Assembly (NCBI RefSeq): GCF_002260525.1
Contig: NZ_MRYI01000016.1
Coordinates: 1 to 64,000 of the forward strand
Source of the DNA: Hahella sp. CCB-MM4
GTDB lineage: Bacteria > Pseudomonadota > Gammaproteobacteria > Pseudomonadales > Oleiphilaceae
Direction of reading: 5' to 3'
Length of the DNA: 64,000 bases
In this document: piece after piece, positions 42,564-51,209 of the stretch
Numbering within the stretch: the stretch's first letter is position 1
How the letters are laid out: each line of letters begins with the position of its first letter
Made by a program: the position numbers and the translations under genes
The notes under the pieces: model-generated
The model's database searches: none
Seen by the model: only the letters and a program-made list of their open reading frames with translations
What the model was told of the DNA's origin: nothing

Positions 42564-43736
42564 TCAAGTCATTAGTATGGGCAAGTGTTGTCCCCATAGG
42601 TGTGCCATACCGACGGCCGCTTTTTCGAAGTCAGTCTGCTTGCTGTTTTCATTTCTCAACCTGCAGAACTCTTTATCCCTATTGAATAATGATGCTGCTA
42701 AACCCCTTCCGGCCATGGTGATACTGGTGGTTTTGGCCAACCGTAGTGCCGTGAACTTTTCGAATGCCTGATAAAGATTGTCCGGGAAGGTTTCCAGACA
42801 ATTTGCAATGTGCCAGGCATCCTCAAGAGCTTGGCAAGCACCTTGTCCTGACGTTGGCAGGGGAGCATGGGCGGCATCACCAATCATGATCAGATTGTTT
42901 CGATGCCAAATCGGGGTTGGATCGTGGTCGTGCAGGTATATCTTATTGATCTGGTGGACGGGAGTGTGCTCTATCATTTGTCTGACAGGTTCCGGCCAGT
43001 CTGAGAAGATTCCGGTCAGCTCCGTTTTATAATTCGCCGGTTCCCTAGTTCCTATTTGATCGCAGGCGACACCACCCGCCCAATAGGCTTTATTCGCTGC
43101 AACAGGCACAATTCCGAATCGTTCTCCAATGCCCCAGTAGTCCGAAACAACTATTTCGCTAAATATATCGTTCTCCGATTCAAAAACACCAATCCAATTA
43201 ATCATTCCTTGAAAGACGGGAGCATGTTCTCCGCATACAAAGTGACGGGCCGTGGAGGCCATACGGCCATCAGCGCCAATGATGACATCTGCGGACACTC
43301 TCAATCCGTTTTGGAAATAAACTTCTGTCTGTTCCGAAGTGATGGCTTTTATATCTTCAACGGTGTGTCCATATTGTATGGATACGTTCAGGGTATTGAG
43401 TTTTGCAATCAGGATGCTCTGAAGATCACGCCTGAGAATTGAAAGGCTTGGATGGGCCATATGATGGTTGATTAATCCAATATCAAGCGCTCCCAGGTCG
43501 TCATTCTGTACGGACAGCCGTTGCATTTTGGTAGGCCTTCCTGCAACAGCCTTGACTTCATCCAAGACCCCGAGCCTGCCGAGGACAAAGGATGCATTTG
43601 GCCAGAGTACAACTCCGGCACCAATCGAGGATTGCTTTTCATGACGTTCGTAGATACTGACATGAAATCCTTTCTGCCTGAGAGCAATGGCAGTACTGAC
43701 TCCGGCGACACCTGCACCGAGTATGGCTACTTTCAT
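42564..43736 (-). CDS. FAD-dependent monooxygenase (aromatic hydroxylase type)
   Basis: This 390-residue group A flavoprotein monooxygenase starts at ATG 43736 with the dinucleotide-binding motif VAILGAGVAGVSTAIAL. The GADGRMASTARH (DG motif) lies near residue 160, and the second FAD motif MIGDAAHAPLPTSGQGA near residue 285. Members hydroxylate aromatic or heteroaromatic compounds using NAD(P)H and O2. A GTG start 12 codons upstream would add residues before the FAD motif and is less likely. It is monocistronic; the substrate is unknown. A 14 bp tandem repeat lies 74 bp upstream. Confidence 0.9.
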   Translation of the reverse strand: MKVAILGAGVAGVSTAIALRQKGFHVSIYERHEKQSSIGAGVVLWPNASFVLGRLGVLDEVKAVAGRPTKMQRLSVQNDDLGALDIGLINHHMAHPSLSILRRDLQSILIAKLNTLNVSIQYGHTVEDIKAITSEQTEVYFQNGLRVSADVIIGADGRMASTARHFVCGEHAPVFQGMINWIGVFESENDIFSEIVVSDYWGIGERFGIVPVAANKAYWAGGVACDQIGTREPANYKTELTGIFSDWPEPVRQMIEHTPVHQINKIYLHDHDPTPIWHRNNLIMIGDAAHAPLPTSGQGACQALEDAWHIANCLETFPDNLYQAFEKFTALRLAKTTSITMAGRGLAASLFNRDKEFCRLRNENSKQTDFEKAAVGMAHLWGQHLPILMT

Positions 43737-43809
43737 GGGATAAGAATTTCTCTGGCCTTGGTCAATTGACACAAAGATACAGCGTTAGGGTGGTGCTCAA
43801 AAAGGCTCC

Positions 43810-43847
43810 GAAGGTCCAATTCCAAAGGTCCCATTCCATAGGTCAAA
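43810..43847. repeat. 14 bp tandem repeat upstream of the monooxygenase gene
   Basis: The units are AAGGTCCAATTCCA (43810-43823) and AAGGTCCCATTCCA (43824-43837), followed by the partial unit TAGGTCAAAT (43838-43847). A diverged unit AAAGGCTCCG precedes them. The array is 74 bp upstream of the monooxygenase start codon. Confidence 0.8.
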
Positions 43848-43969
43848 TATCGTTGAAAGGCTTCAAGCTCTCTAAAATTCCACTGGCTTTTGCTTGTCGT
43901 TGCTACAATGGGTATGCCGTTTACACATGGCGGCTATGTAGCTACTTGTTGTACAAGACTAAAGTTGGA

Positions 43970-44731
43970 TTAGCGTGAAATAACCTTTTCCACTTCCTGG
44001 CAGATGTTTCCCGCCAGGTGTTCGTCTTTCTTCAAAACGTTGTGGAAAAGATTTCGTTCTGCACTCGTAACATCCCTGCTGGTCACCAGAATTGCGGGTA
44101 TGTGTCTTCGATTAGAGTTTGAGACACGCAGAGCGGACAGGATAGCAATGCCGTTGAGCGCATATAGCTCTCTACCCACTATCGCCAGTTCAAAAGGCTC
44201 CTGGATCAGTCTGGTTAATGCAGACAGTCCATTGGTTTCCTGAACAATCTTAACCGGCATGTGCTCCAGAGCCTGGTGATAAAGAGACCTTAGCATTGGA
44301 GACTCCTCTGCAACCATGACCAGCCAGCGCTTTTTCATGACTCTTTTGGAGAGAGATTCCAATTCATTGCAGATCTCTATTTGTCCTTTGTCGTCATGAG
44401 GAAATTCTTTTACCCGGCGGAAAAGATCGACATAGGCCAGAATATTGTTTGCCGTGGTTGAAGGCAGTTTGCCTTCGGGGGGGCATTCAGTCAGCAGGTT
44501 TTCCAACTGATGACAACCGGCGGTAATGGAAGAAAAACCGTAAGTACCTCCGGATCCTTTGAGACTGTGGACCCTTCTGTATAGCTCGTTGTACTGGTTT
44601 TTTGAATAGGGATTTTTTTCCATGGAAAGGACCAGGCTTTCCATGAAATCGCAGCGTTCGTCTAGTTCCGCCACAAAACGTTCACGCAGATCTATCAGAA
44701 GCTTAGCAAGCTCTTCCGTACTTTTAGACAT
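43970..44731 (-). CDS. Hpt-domain protein with degenerate receiver domain
   Basis: This 253-residue cytoplasmic protein has an N-terminal histidine phosphotransfer domain (about 15-130) with the phospho-His motif RRVHSLKGSGGTYGF (His near 55). A receiver-like domain follows (about 134-250). In the receiver the acidic patch is changed (MVAEESPM) and the position of the phospho-acceptor Asp is not Asp (ELAIVGRELYALNG), while the late Lys (VLKKDE) remains. It probably relays phosphate through the Hpt part only, with a pseudo-receiver for protein contacts. No kinase gene is adjacent; it could serve the chemotaxis or c-di-GMP systems encoded elsewhere. Confidence 0.85.
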   Translation of the reverse strand: MSKSTEELAKLLIDLRERFVAELDERCDFMESLVLSMEKNPYSKNQYNELYRRVHSLKGSGGTYGFSSITAGCHQLENLLTECPPEGKLPSTTANNILAYVDLFRRVKEFPHDDKGQIEICNELESLSKRVMKKRWLVMVAEESPMLRSLYHQALEHMPVKIVQETNGLSALTRLIQEPFELAIVGRELYALNGIAILSALRVSNSNRRHIPAILVTSRDVTSAERNLFHNVLKKDEHLAGNICQEVEKVISR

Positions 44732-44862
44732 GGTGGTAAGCCTTTTGCTGAAACTGCCTCGAAAGTGAAGACTATAACGTCATTATAGACTGACCCCACG
44801 CTGTGATATGCACCGGTGCGTGTAAGATTATTTCCAGCGTTCGGTTCAGACGGATATCTAAG

Positions 44863-46026
44863 CTAAACCTCTTCGCACTCCACCTGTTTCGAGTTCATTT
44901 CCACTATCTGTAGCTTGCTGTCAATGATGGCCCATTTATATTCGTCCTCCGAAGTACTCCGGGTCAGTTTCCGGGTCTGTGGATCGATATACTGAGAAAC
45001 GGTGGTAAAACCCAGGGATGCGGTGCCGTCTCGATTGAGGATGTAGGTATGGATCTTAGCAGTGGACTGATATTTTGTTTGGGGTTTCAACATGATTCCC
45101 AAATCAAACTTATAGGTGGTGTAGTTGGCTTCCAGTTCAGTCCGGTTGCCGTCTTCCTGGAAGATAAGGGTGCCGGTCAGTCGGGGGGAAAAGTGTTTGA
45201 GCACACCGTTGATGTCGCAGGTACGATAGGCAACTTCGATGTCCCTGAAAGCTGTCAGTACTTTCTCCCTGGTGACCTGGGTGGCGTCAAAAGCATCTTC
45301 CTGTGGATTTTTCTTGAGCCCGGAAGTTTCCCGGTAGGCGGAAAACAGATGTCCGAAAGCTGACATGGCATCCTCGGCGTCAGAGTTGCCTGTGAGATAG
45401 TCCATCCCATTTCCGGTGACAAATTCCGTTATGTTTTGACTTGCTTTGGACTTTTGTTTTTCCAGCCATAGAAAATAACTGTCGTCGCTGTATTCATGCC
45501 CGAAGCGCTCTGACCTGCCTTCATTCAGCAGGCCCGCCTGCAGGTAGGCAGGCAGTTGTTCATGCCACCAGCGGTAAATGGTGTTGTAGGTCCGCTCGTT
45601 GTCACTTTCTCCAGACAGCTCGTCTTCGCATCTGAGCAGGCGGCCGTTATCGTATTTGTACCAGAACTCCCAGGTGTCATGATCTCCATAACCCCAAGCC
45701 TGGGCCCGGACTCCGGGGCAGAGGTCGTAGAGGAGTTTTACCAGTTTGCCGATCAGGTAATCCCCACAAGAGCTGGTGAGAAACTGACTGATCCAGAAGT
45801 CTTCGTTGCCTAGAGTGGATTCAGCATGAAGGTTCTCCTGATAGCGATTATTCAATTCGTTCAGAAAGTTTTGGGTCTGGATTTCTCCTACCTCGAAATT
45901 CAGCGATTGTGCTGCCAGGAGAATGGATTCGTTCTCCTCGCCAAGGGCTTCAATAAAAGCCTTCAAACGTGAATGGACCGTTGGGTTGGGGTGCTGATAA
46001 TAGAGCTTGCTATGTAGTTCCGCCAT
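44863..46026 (-). CDS. Hypothetical protein with C-terminal NTF2-like domain
   Basis: This 387-residue protein has no signal peptide. Residues 1-220 are alpha-rich with many aromatics and no recognised family. Residues 250-380 look like an NTF2/SnoaL-like cone fold (FRDIEVAYRTCDINGVLKHF, then successive beta strands ending YKWAIIDSKLQIVEMNS). The domain may bind a small hydrophobic ligand or act in polyketide-type or steroid-type chemistry. It lies downstream of the nitrobindin-like gene on the same strand but behind a terminator, so it may have its own promoter. I assign it to the GMC cluster by proximity only. Confidence 0.65.
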   Translation of the reverse strand: MAELHSKLYYQHPNPTVHSRLKAFIEALGEENESILLAAQSLNFEVGEIQTQNFLNELNNRYQENLHAESTLGNEDFWISQFLTSSCGDYLIGKLVKLLYDLCPGVRAQAWGYGDHDTWEFWYKYDNGRLLRCEDELSGESDNERTYNTIYRWWHEQLPAYLQAGLLNEGRSERFGHEYSDDSYFLWLEKQKSKASQNITEFVTGNGMDYLTGNSDAEDAMSAFGHLFSAYRETSGLKKNPQEDAFDATQVTREKVLTAFRDIEVAYRTCDINGVLKHFSPRLTGTLIFQEDGNRTELEANYTTYKFDLGIMLKPQTKYQSTAKIHTYILNRDGTASLGFTTVSQYIDPQTRKLTRSTSEDEYKWAIIDSKLQIVEMNSKQVECEEV

Positions 46027-46180
46027 GTCCTGATCCTTAAGGGTAGCGATATCGATCCGTGTGCTTCCATGTGTGCTGTATGCGGTATATCTACGTCATG
46101 CCTGAGCGTAAGCACGCGAGAGGTTGTTATACCTCTACTCCTTAAAGACTAGTCCAAAACAATCGGAATGGAAAAGAGAA

Positions 46181-46210
46181 ACCGGGAGTCCGTTGGAATG
46201 GTCTCCCGGT
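46181..46210 (-). terminator. Rho-independent terminator of the nitrobindin-like gene
   Basis: ACCGGGAG (46181-46188) and CTCCCGGT (46203-46210) form an 8 bp GC-rich stem. In the minus direction it is followed by TTCTCTTTTCC. It lies 47 bp after the stop of the gene at 46257-47213, consistent with an intrinsic terminator. Confidence 0.7.
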
Positions 46211-46256
46211 GAGCTGACAATGAACAGGACGTTCATTCAATCCCTAAACAGATGCA

Positions 46257-47213
46257 TTAGTTCTTCTTGGTCAAAGTGTTAGAAGTCACATGAGGGAAGG
46301 TGATCACGGTTCCCTTGATTGGAATATCCATCAGAATGGTCTGACTGTATTGCAATTGGGTGTAGTTGGAAGCCCCACCGAAAGATTCCAGCCAGTATCT
46401 TGCGAAATATCTGGAAACTTTGGCGTGTTGCTGTTCAAACCCGATATTGGTGACCGGATGACTGCCGTTGTTTGAATCCACATCAAACTGGATGTAGCTG
46501 CTGGCCGGATACTGTTGGATTGCCTGGGACAATGGCAGGTTGGGGTTTTCCGTAAACGCCGGATTCAGATTGCCGACATTCTTGATTTTGTACTGTTCCG
46601 TGTTGACCCCCATGGGAAGGACCAGGGGAGGGGGTTCGATAATAGGGGTTCCCTGTTTTTCCTCATAAGAGCCGGAAGCCAGAATAGAGTTTCCGTGAGG
46701 GACTGACATCTGTTTGATGATGTTGAATTTCTGGGAAGGAGGTGTGCTGTTAGGAACGGTTTGGCTGCCAATTCCAGGCTGCTCGCCGTTGCCATAGGGG
46801 CCCAGTAATTGTTTGGTGTCGGTCAGGAACAGCCAGGAGCCGTTCTCCGCATGCACCAGTTGGTCCTTGGCAGGGCCGTCTGCAAAGTAAATTCTTTGTT
46901 CGTAGAACAGGGTGTTCGCAACCTGGGTGCCGTATCCTCCCCGGTTGGGAGCTGTTCCGTGAATGGCCGAGAAGGTGATTTCCTCATAGTAGGAGAAATT
47001 CTTGAGGATATAACCATCTTCCTGGGGCAGTGGCATCAAATTATAGGAAAACGGAGACGTTGGTCCACCCTGGTTGCCATTTTGGATGTTCTGGTTGGTC
47101 CAGGTGCCGACAAGAAACTCCAGTGGGCCTAGTGCGGTGGTCGGTTCTGGTGGTTCCGCCTGGGCTGGTTCCTGAAGAAGGGGTTCGCTTAGATTGGGGG
47201 CTGTCGTCGTCAT
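46257..47213 (-). CDS. Nitrobindin-like heme-binding beta-barrel protein
   Basis: This 318-residue protein opens with a low-complexity Pro/Glu-rich segment (about 1-28). The characteristic LGPLEFLVGTWTNQN and long beta strands follow, expected of the nitrobindin/THAP4-type (FABP-like) barrel. The C-terminal part includes the strand NIGFEQQHAKVSRYFARYWL. Heme binding is inferred from fold only; the axial His was not located with certainty. No signal peptide. It is transcribed divergently from the GMC-dehydrogenase operon over a 337 bp region, so a shared regulator is likely. Confidence 0.7.
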   Translation of the reverse strand: MTTTAPNLSEPLLQEPAQAEPPEPTTALGPLEFLVGTWTNQNIQNGNQGGPTSPFSYNLMPLPQEDGYILKNFSYYEEITFSAIHGTAPNRGGYGTQVANTLFYEQRIYFADGPAKDQLVHAENGSWLFLTDTKQLLGPYGNGEQPGIGSQTVPNSTPPSQKFNIIKQMSVPHGNSILASGSYEEKQGTPIIEPPPLVLPMGVNTEQYKIKNVGNLNPAFTENPNLPLSQAIQQYPASSYIQFDVDSNNGSHPVTNIGFEQQHAKVSRYFARYWLESFGGASNYTQLQYSQTILMDIPIKGTVITFPHVTSNTLTKKN

Positions 47214-47434
47214 AATGAGTCCCTTTATGTGCTGTTGATCCCGTGCTCTATCAGCTCCCTTTCAGCTATCTGATAGAGTCCCAAAATGAATATAGTCGAA
47301 ATCAGAGGGTGTGGTTAAAAATTAACCTTTTTAAAGTTTAAGCTGAGTGACAAGAAGTAAAATAATTACATTATTGTTTGAATAATAAGAATTTTTCTTT
47401 AGATGAAACGGGATGACACTTTTTGGGATGATTT

Positions 47435-47463
47435 TCTTGAATGGTTAAAAAATGGTCTATACT
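47435..47463 (+). promoter_or_regulatory. Candidate promoter of the GMC dehydrogenase cluster
   Basis: TCTTGA (47435-47440) and TATACT (47458-47463) are separated by 17 bp and lie 88 bp upstream of the small-subunit start codon. The region between the two divergent genes (47214-47550) is AT-rich, with TTACATTATTGTTTGAATAAT at 47367-47386. The -35 box is weak, so activation by a regulator is possible. Confidence 0.45.
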
Positions 47464-47550
47464 AGGCCTCAGTAAGCGACGTAGTTTCGTTCGTTTAGCA
47501 ATTTCCACAGGCACGTGGCGAGTGGAAAACAAAGCGTAGGGAGACATTTC

Positions 47551-48048
47551 ATGGACTGGTTAGACGAATTCTATCACCTAAGTTCTGCCCTGACTGACTA
47601 CAAGGTTGTACAACTCAAGGGAACAGGAGTTGGTGAAGAATACCTCGACGTATTAAGCACAATCATCCCCCAAGACATCTTATCCGAACTCTTCGATTGT
47701 TATCGAAGCCTGAAGGTTCAAAACTCCTCCAAACCAAAAGAACAACTGATTCGGGACGCCATTCTATGTGACGCGAAACTGGGCCCGGTGGCGAGAAACA
47801 TCATCAAAATGTGGTACCTGTCTATCTGGTATCAGATGCCCGATGACTGGCGTCAACAATTCGGTAAACCCAACCAGGGATCGCCCAAATATCAGGATGT
47901 CCAGTTTGTGGTATCCCGCAATGCCTATATTCAGGGATTGGTTTGGGAGGCTCTTGGTTCACATCCAATGGGAGCCAAGCAACCTGGTTATGGTACCTGG
48001 TCGGATAAACCGACAGACAAGGGCTCCGTGATCAGTACCGCATCCTGA
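47551..48048 (+). CDS. FAD-SLDH-type small subunit of a GMC dehydrogenase
   Basis: This 165-residue protein resembles the small (gamma) subunit family of membrane-bound FAD-dependent sorbitol/gluconate/glucose dehydrogenases. It has a helical N-terminal half (MDWLDEFYHLSSALTDYKVV), LLSTI/IPQD-type helices and the C-terminal IIKMWYLSIWYQMP...YIQGLVWEALGSHP pattern. ATG 47551 follows TAGGGAGAC; a GTG upstream is less likely. Unlike typical members it has no Tat signal peptide. It precedes the large subunit and probably assists folding or FAD insertion. Its 3' end is duplicated by a 20 bp tandem repeat that includes the stop codon. Confidence 0.75.
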   Translation: MDWLDEFYHLSSALTDYKVVQLKGTGVGEEYLDVLSTIIPQDILSELFDCYRSLKVQNSSKPKEQLIRDAILCDAKLGPVARNIIKMWYLSIWYQMPDDWRQQFGKPNQGSPKYQDVQFVVSRNAYIQGLVWEALGSHPMGAKQPGYGTWSDKPTDKGSVISTAS

Positions 48049-48081
48049 TGGCTCGAACTGTATCCTGATGGCACGAACTGA
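48042..48081. repeat. 20 bp tandem duplication across a stop codon
   Basis: ATCCTGATGGCTCGAACTGT (48042-48061) and ATCCTGATGGCACGAACTGA (48062-48081) are adjacent copies. The first contains the stop codon of the small-subunit gene (TGA, 48046-48048). A third diverged GGTACGAATT follows. The array ends 94 bp before the GMC start codon. Confidence 0.85.
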
Positions 48082-48175
48082 AGGTACGAATTAAAGAAAC
48101 ACCGGATCAGAAGTACTAAAAAATACAAGCAAGCAACACCCCACGATAAGAATACATACACATATGGAGGTGGAC

Positions 48176-50017
48176 ATGAATACTGTTGATGAGTTTGATG
48201 TTGTCATAGTGGGAGCGGGAATCAGCGGCGCTATCATGGCTGAGCAGCTTGGCGCTAAAGGTAAACGAGTGCTGGTGCTGGAAGCCGGCAGTGGAACCGG
48301 CGACCGTTTCTGGAGTAGTGGAGGGGCGAACAGCAAGCGGGACGGTTACGAATCCTATATGGACACTTTTTTCACGGCCCTCGCCAAAATACCCAATGCT
48401 CCCTATCCCGATAATCCCAATGCCCCTCAGCCGCTGGTGACGGATCTGGAACCCATTACCCCCAACCAGCCTTTAACCAATGGATATTTTGTCCAGAAAG
48501 GTCCCTTGCCGTTTGCCAGCACCTACACCCGCGCAGAGGGGGGAACAACCCTGCATTGGCTTGGTACCTGTCTGAGGATGCTTCCGGAGGACTTCCATAT
48601 CAAAACGGAATTCGGCCGGGGCCTGGATTGGCCCATCAACTATCACGACCTGGAAAAATGGTATCAGGTTGCTGAGAAAAATATCGGTGTTTCCGCCAAC
48701 GCGGACGAACAAAATTATCATCAGATTGACAATCCATCCGTCCAGATTCCTTATCAGGATGGTTACGACTATCCGATGGAAAAGATCCCCCAAAGCTATC
48801 TGGACAGGCACATGGCCAAAGGTCTCCAGGGGATGACCGTAAACTTTGACGGTAAAACCTATCCGATTGATGTGGTCAGTACGCCACAGGGACGTAATGG
48901 GATGCCGAGGGGGTCTTATCGTCCTGTGGGCGCTGTGGGTGATCCTGATTTGGGACAACGTTGTGCGGGCAATTCCAACTGCGTTCCCATTTGTCCGATT
49001 CAAGCCAAGTACAATGCTCTGAAGACTCTGATGCAGGCACAGAAAACGCATCATGTGGAAATACGCACCCAATGTGTGGCCTATGATCTGGAAGTCGACC
49101 CGGTTACCAACCATATTTCCAAAGTTCACTACAAGCAGTATTCCGACCCCAATTCTTCTGATCATGTATGCAAAGCTGTGAGAGGCAAAGTGGTTGTACT
49201 TGCTGCCCACGCGGTGGAAAACGCGAAACTGATGCTGGCTTCCGGTGTCGGCAACTCCAGTGATCAAGTCGGACGTAATCTGATGGATCACCCGACCATG
49301 CTGACCTGGGGATTAATGCCGTCTCCCATCGGTGCCTTCAGAGGGCCGGGTTCGACCTCGGGAATTCCCTCATTGCGAGGGGGAGATTTCCGTAAGAACC
49401 GGGCGGCATTTCGCATTGAAATAGGTAACTGGGGATGGTCCTGGCCGGAGGGAGCGCCCATCGGCACGGTGCCGGACCTGATCGACCAGAAAAATCTGTT
49501 CGGTAAGCAATTGAAGGACACGATTGCTTCCGTGTATCCCAGAATGTTCCGTTTTGGCTTTCTGGTGGAACAGTTACCGGATCCGAATAATCGGGTCACC
49601 ATTGATCCCAACTATCGTGATCAGTTGGGGAATTACCGTCCGGTCATTGACTATGATGTCAGCGATTACTCGCGGGCAGGCATGGCTGCGGCCAAGCATG
49701 TGTCAGACATGATCTTCCAACGCCTGGGGGTAGAAGGTTATACCGAATACAATCCGTCTGATCCCGGCTATGTCACATATCAGGGCCAGGGGTACACCTA
49801 TAACGGGGCCGGCCATCTGGTGGGGACTCACATTATGGGGGCTGACAGCAAAACGTCGGTGGTTAACAGAGAGCAGCGTAGCTGGGACCATCCCAATCTG
49901 TATCTGGTCGGGTGTGGCAACATGCCAACGATCTCCACCTCCAATCCAACCCTGACCATGGCGGCTTTGACATATTGGGCGGCAGACAATGTGTACAAAG
50001 CACTTGCGGATATGTGA
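48176..50017 (+). CDS. GMC-type FAD dehydrogenase large subunit
   Basis: This 613-residue GMC-family flavoprotein shows the Rossmann motif FDVVIVGAGISGAIMAEQLG at the N-terminus. The cysteine motif C-X5-C-X3-C (CAGNSNCVPICPIQAKY, about 265) resembles the Fe-S site of FAD glucose/sorbitol dehydrogenases. The C-terminal active-site His lies in GHLVGTHIMG, followed by TSNPTLTMAA. ATG 48176 is preceded by GGAGGT; ATG 48164 is in frame but has no ribosome site. It oxidises an alcohol or sugar. Normal relatives pass electrons to a multihaem cytochrome c, which is absent here, and no export signal is present. Confidence 0.85.
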   Translation: MNTVDEFDVVIVGAGISGAIMAEQLGAKGKRVLVLEAGSGTGDRFWSSGGANSKRDGYESYMDTFFTALAKIPNAPYPDNPNAPQPLVTDLEPITPNQPLTNGYFVQKGPLPFASTYTRAEGGTTLHWLGTCLRMLPEDFHIKTEFGRGLDWPINYHDLEKWYQVAEKNIGVSANADEQNYHQIDNPSVQIPYQDGYDYPMEKIPQSYLDRHMAKGLQGMTVNFDGKTYPIDVVSTPQGRNGMPRGSYRPVGAVGDPDLGQRCAGNSNCVPICPIQAKYNALKTLMQAQKTHHVEIRTQCVAYDLEVDPVTNHISKVHYKQYSDPNSSDHVCKAVRGKVVVLAAHAVENAKLMLASGVGNSSDQVGRNLMDHPTMLTWGLMPSPIGAFRGPGSTSGIPSLRGGDFRKNRAAFRIEIGNWGWSWPEGAPIGTVPDLIDQKNLFGKQLKDTIASVYPRMFRFGFLVEQLPDPNNRVTIDPNYRDQLGNYRPVIDYDVSDYSRAGMAAAKHVSDMIFQRLGVEGYTEYNPSDPGYVTYQGQGYTYNGAGHLVGTHIMGADSKTSVVNREQRSWDHPNLYLVGCGNMPTISTSNPTLTMAALTYWAADNVYKALADM

Positions 50018-50032
50018 CCAAGGAGACGGATT

Positions 50033-51136
50033 ATGTATATCAATGAAGAATGCAAGCCTATCAAAGTCGCCAACAACAAGTTGACCCCAATCACCACGGT
50101 TCAGGAGCTGCACCATAACCTGCAATTGGCCATCGAACTTGAATTTGCCACTTTGCCGACTTATCTGAGTGCGTTGTACACGATCAAGGAAAATACCAAC
50201 GTTTGTGCCTATAACGTTATCCGCAGTGTGGTGATGGAGGAAATGTTTCACCTGACCAATGCGGCCAATGTCCTGATCGCCACCGGTGGAAAGCCGGCCT
50301 TGAACAATCCCGAGTTTATTCCTTCATTTCCCACCAAACTGCCGGACAAAGAAGAATGGTTTACGGTGAACCTGAGAAAGTTTTCACCTGAAGCGCTGGC
50401 TACCTTCAAATATATTGAGGAGCCGGCCGAACTGGCTCATGGCCTGATTACCATCGGCGAGTTTTATGAAAATATCATTCACGGACTGGTACACCTGAAC
50501 AGTGATTCTTGTGTGGATTTGTTCCCTTCCGGTACTTGCCCTCAGATAGAGCATAAATATTACTATGGCGGTGGCGGTATCATCTCGAAGGTGACCGACC
50601 TGGATTCCGCCACGTTTGCTTTGAATGCCATTGTGGTACAAGGCGAAGGGATGCCGACATCTGATTGGGACCCTGACAAACCTTTGCCTCTGGAGGAGAT
50701 GACCGGAATCTGGAGCGGTGATCATCCACTCTTCATGCAACCCCGGGAGCTGGCTCATTACTATCGGTTTGATGAACTGGCCAAAGGGCGTCGATATATC
50801 TGTGGTGATACTCATAACTCCGGCCCCACCGGCCCTGAAATCCCCATTGATTACAGTGCTGTGTATAACATGATTACGAATCCCTGCAGCAAGGATTATG
50901 AAAACTTCTCCGAACTGCGCGAATTGAATCATGAATTCAATCGGATATTTACCGAACTGCTGAATCAGTTGCATCAGGCATTTAACGGTAAACCGGAAAC
51001 ACTTGAACCGGCAGTGGGCACGATGTTCCGGTTGAAATACGCTGCCCAGGAACTGATGCGTAATCCTATTCCTGATTCGCCTCAGGAGTTTTACGCCGGG
51101 CCGACCTGGGAATACATTTCTGCTTCGGGGTGGTGA
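50033..51136 (+). CDS. Ferritin-like protein of the VioB/RebD (imine-dimer synthase) type
   Basis: This 367-residue protein carries the ferritin-like domain found in VioB/RebD and related proteins. Helix 1 has NLQLAIELEFATLPTYLSAL (about 30-49), and the second metal helix has VVMEEMFHLTNAANVLIAT (about 65-84), giving the expected E-E-H metal ligand pattern. The rest (about 90-360) is a mixed region including a third Glu/His helix. In violacein and rebeccamycin synthesis such domains support oxidative dimerisation of amino acid imines; here only the fold can be claimed. It starts 15 bp after the GMC stop, with AAGGAGACG, in the same operon. Confidence 0.8.
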   Translation: MYINEECKPIKVANNKLTPITTVQELHHNLQLAIELEFATLPTYLSALYTIKENTNVCAYNVIRSVVMEEMFHLTNAANVLIATGGKPALNNPEFIPSFPTKLPDKEEWFTVNLRKFSPEALATFKYIEEPAELAHGLITIGEFYENIIHGLVHLNSDSCVDLFPSGTCPQIEHKYYYGGGGIISKVTDLDSATFALNAIVVQGEGMPTSDWDPDKPLPLEEMTGIWSGDHPLFMQPRELAHYYRFDELAKGRRYICGDTHNSGPTGPEIPIDYSAVYNMITNPCSKDYENFSELRELNHEFNRIFTELLNQLHQAFNGKPETLEPAVGTMFRLKYAAQELMRNPIPDSPQEFYAGPTWEYISASGW

Positions 51137-51209
51137 TCCGGCACTACCCCATCAGGATCTGTTGAGGTTTCATCTGAACACGTAGGCCATACGTGAAAAG
51201 GGAGGTCCT

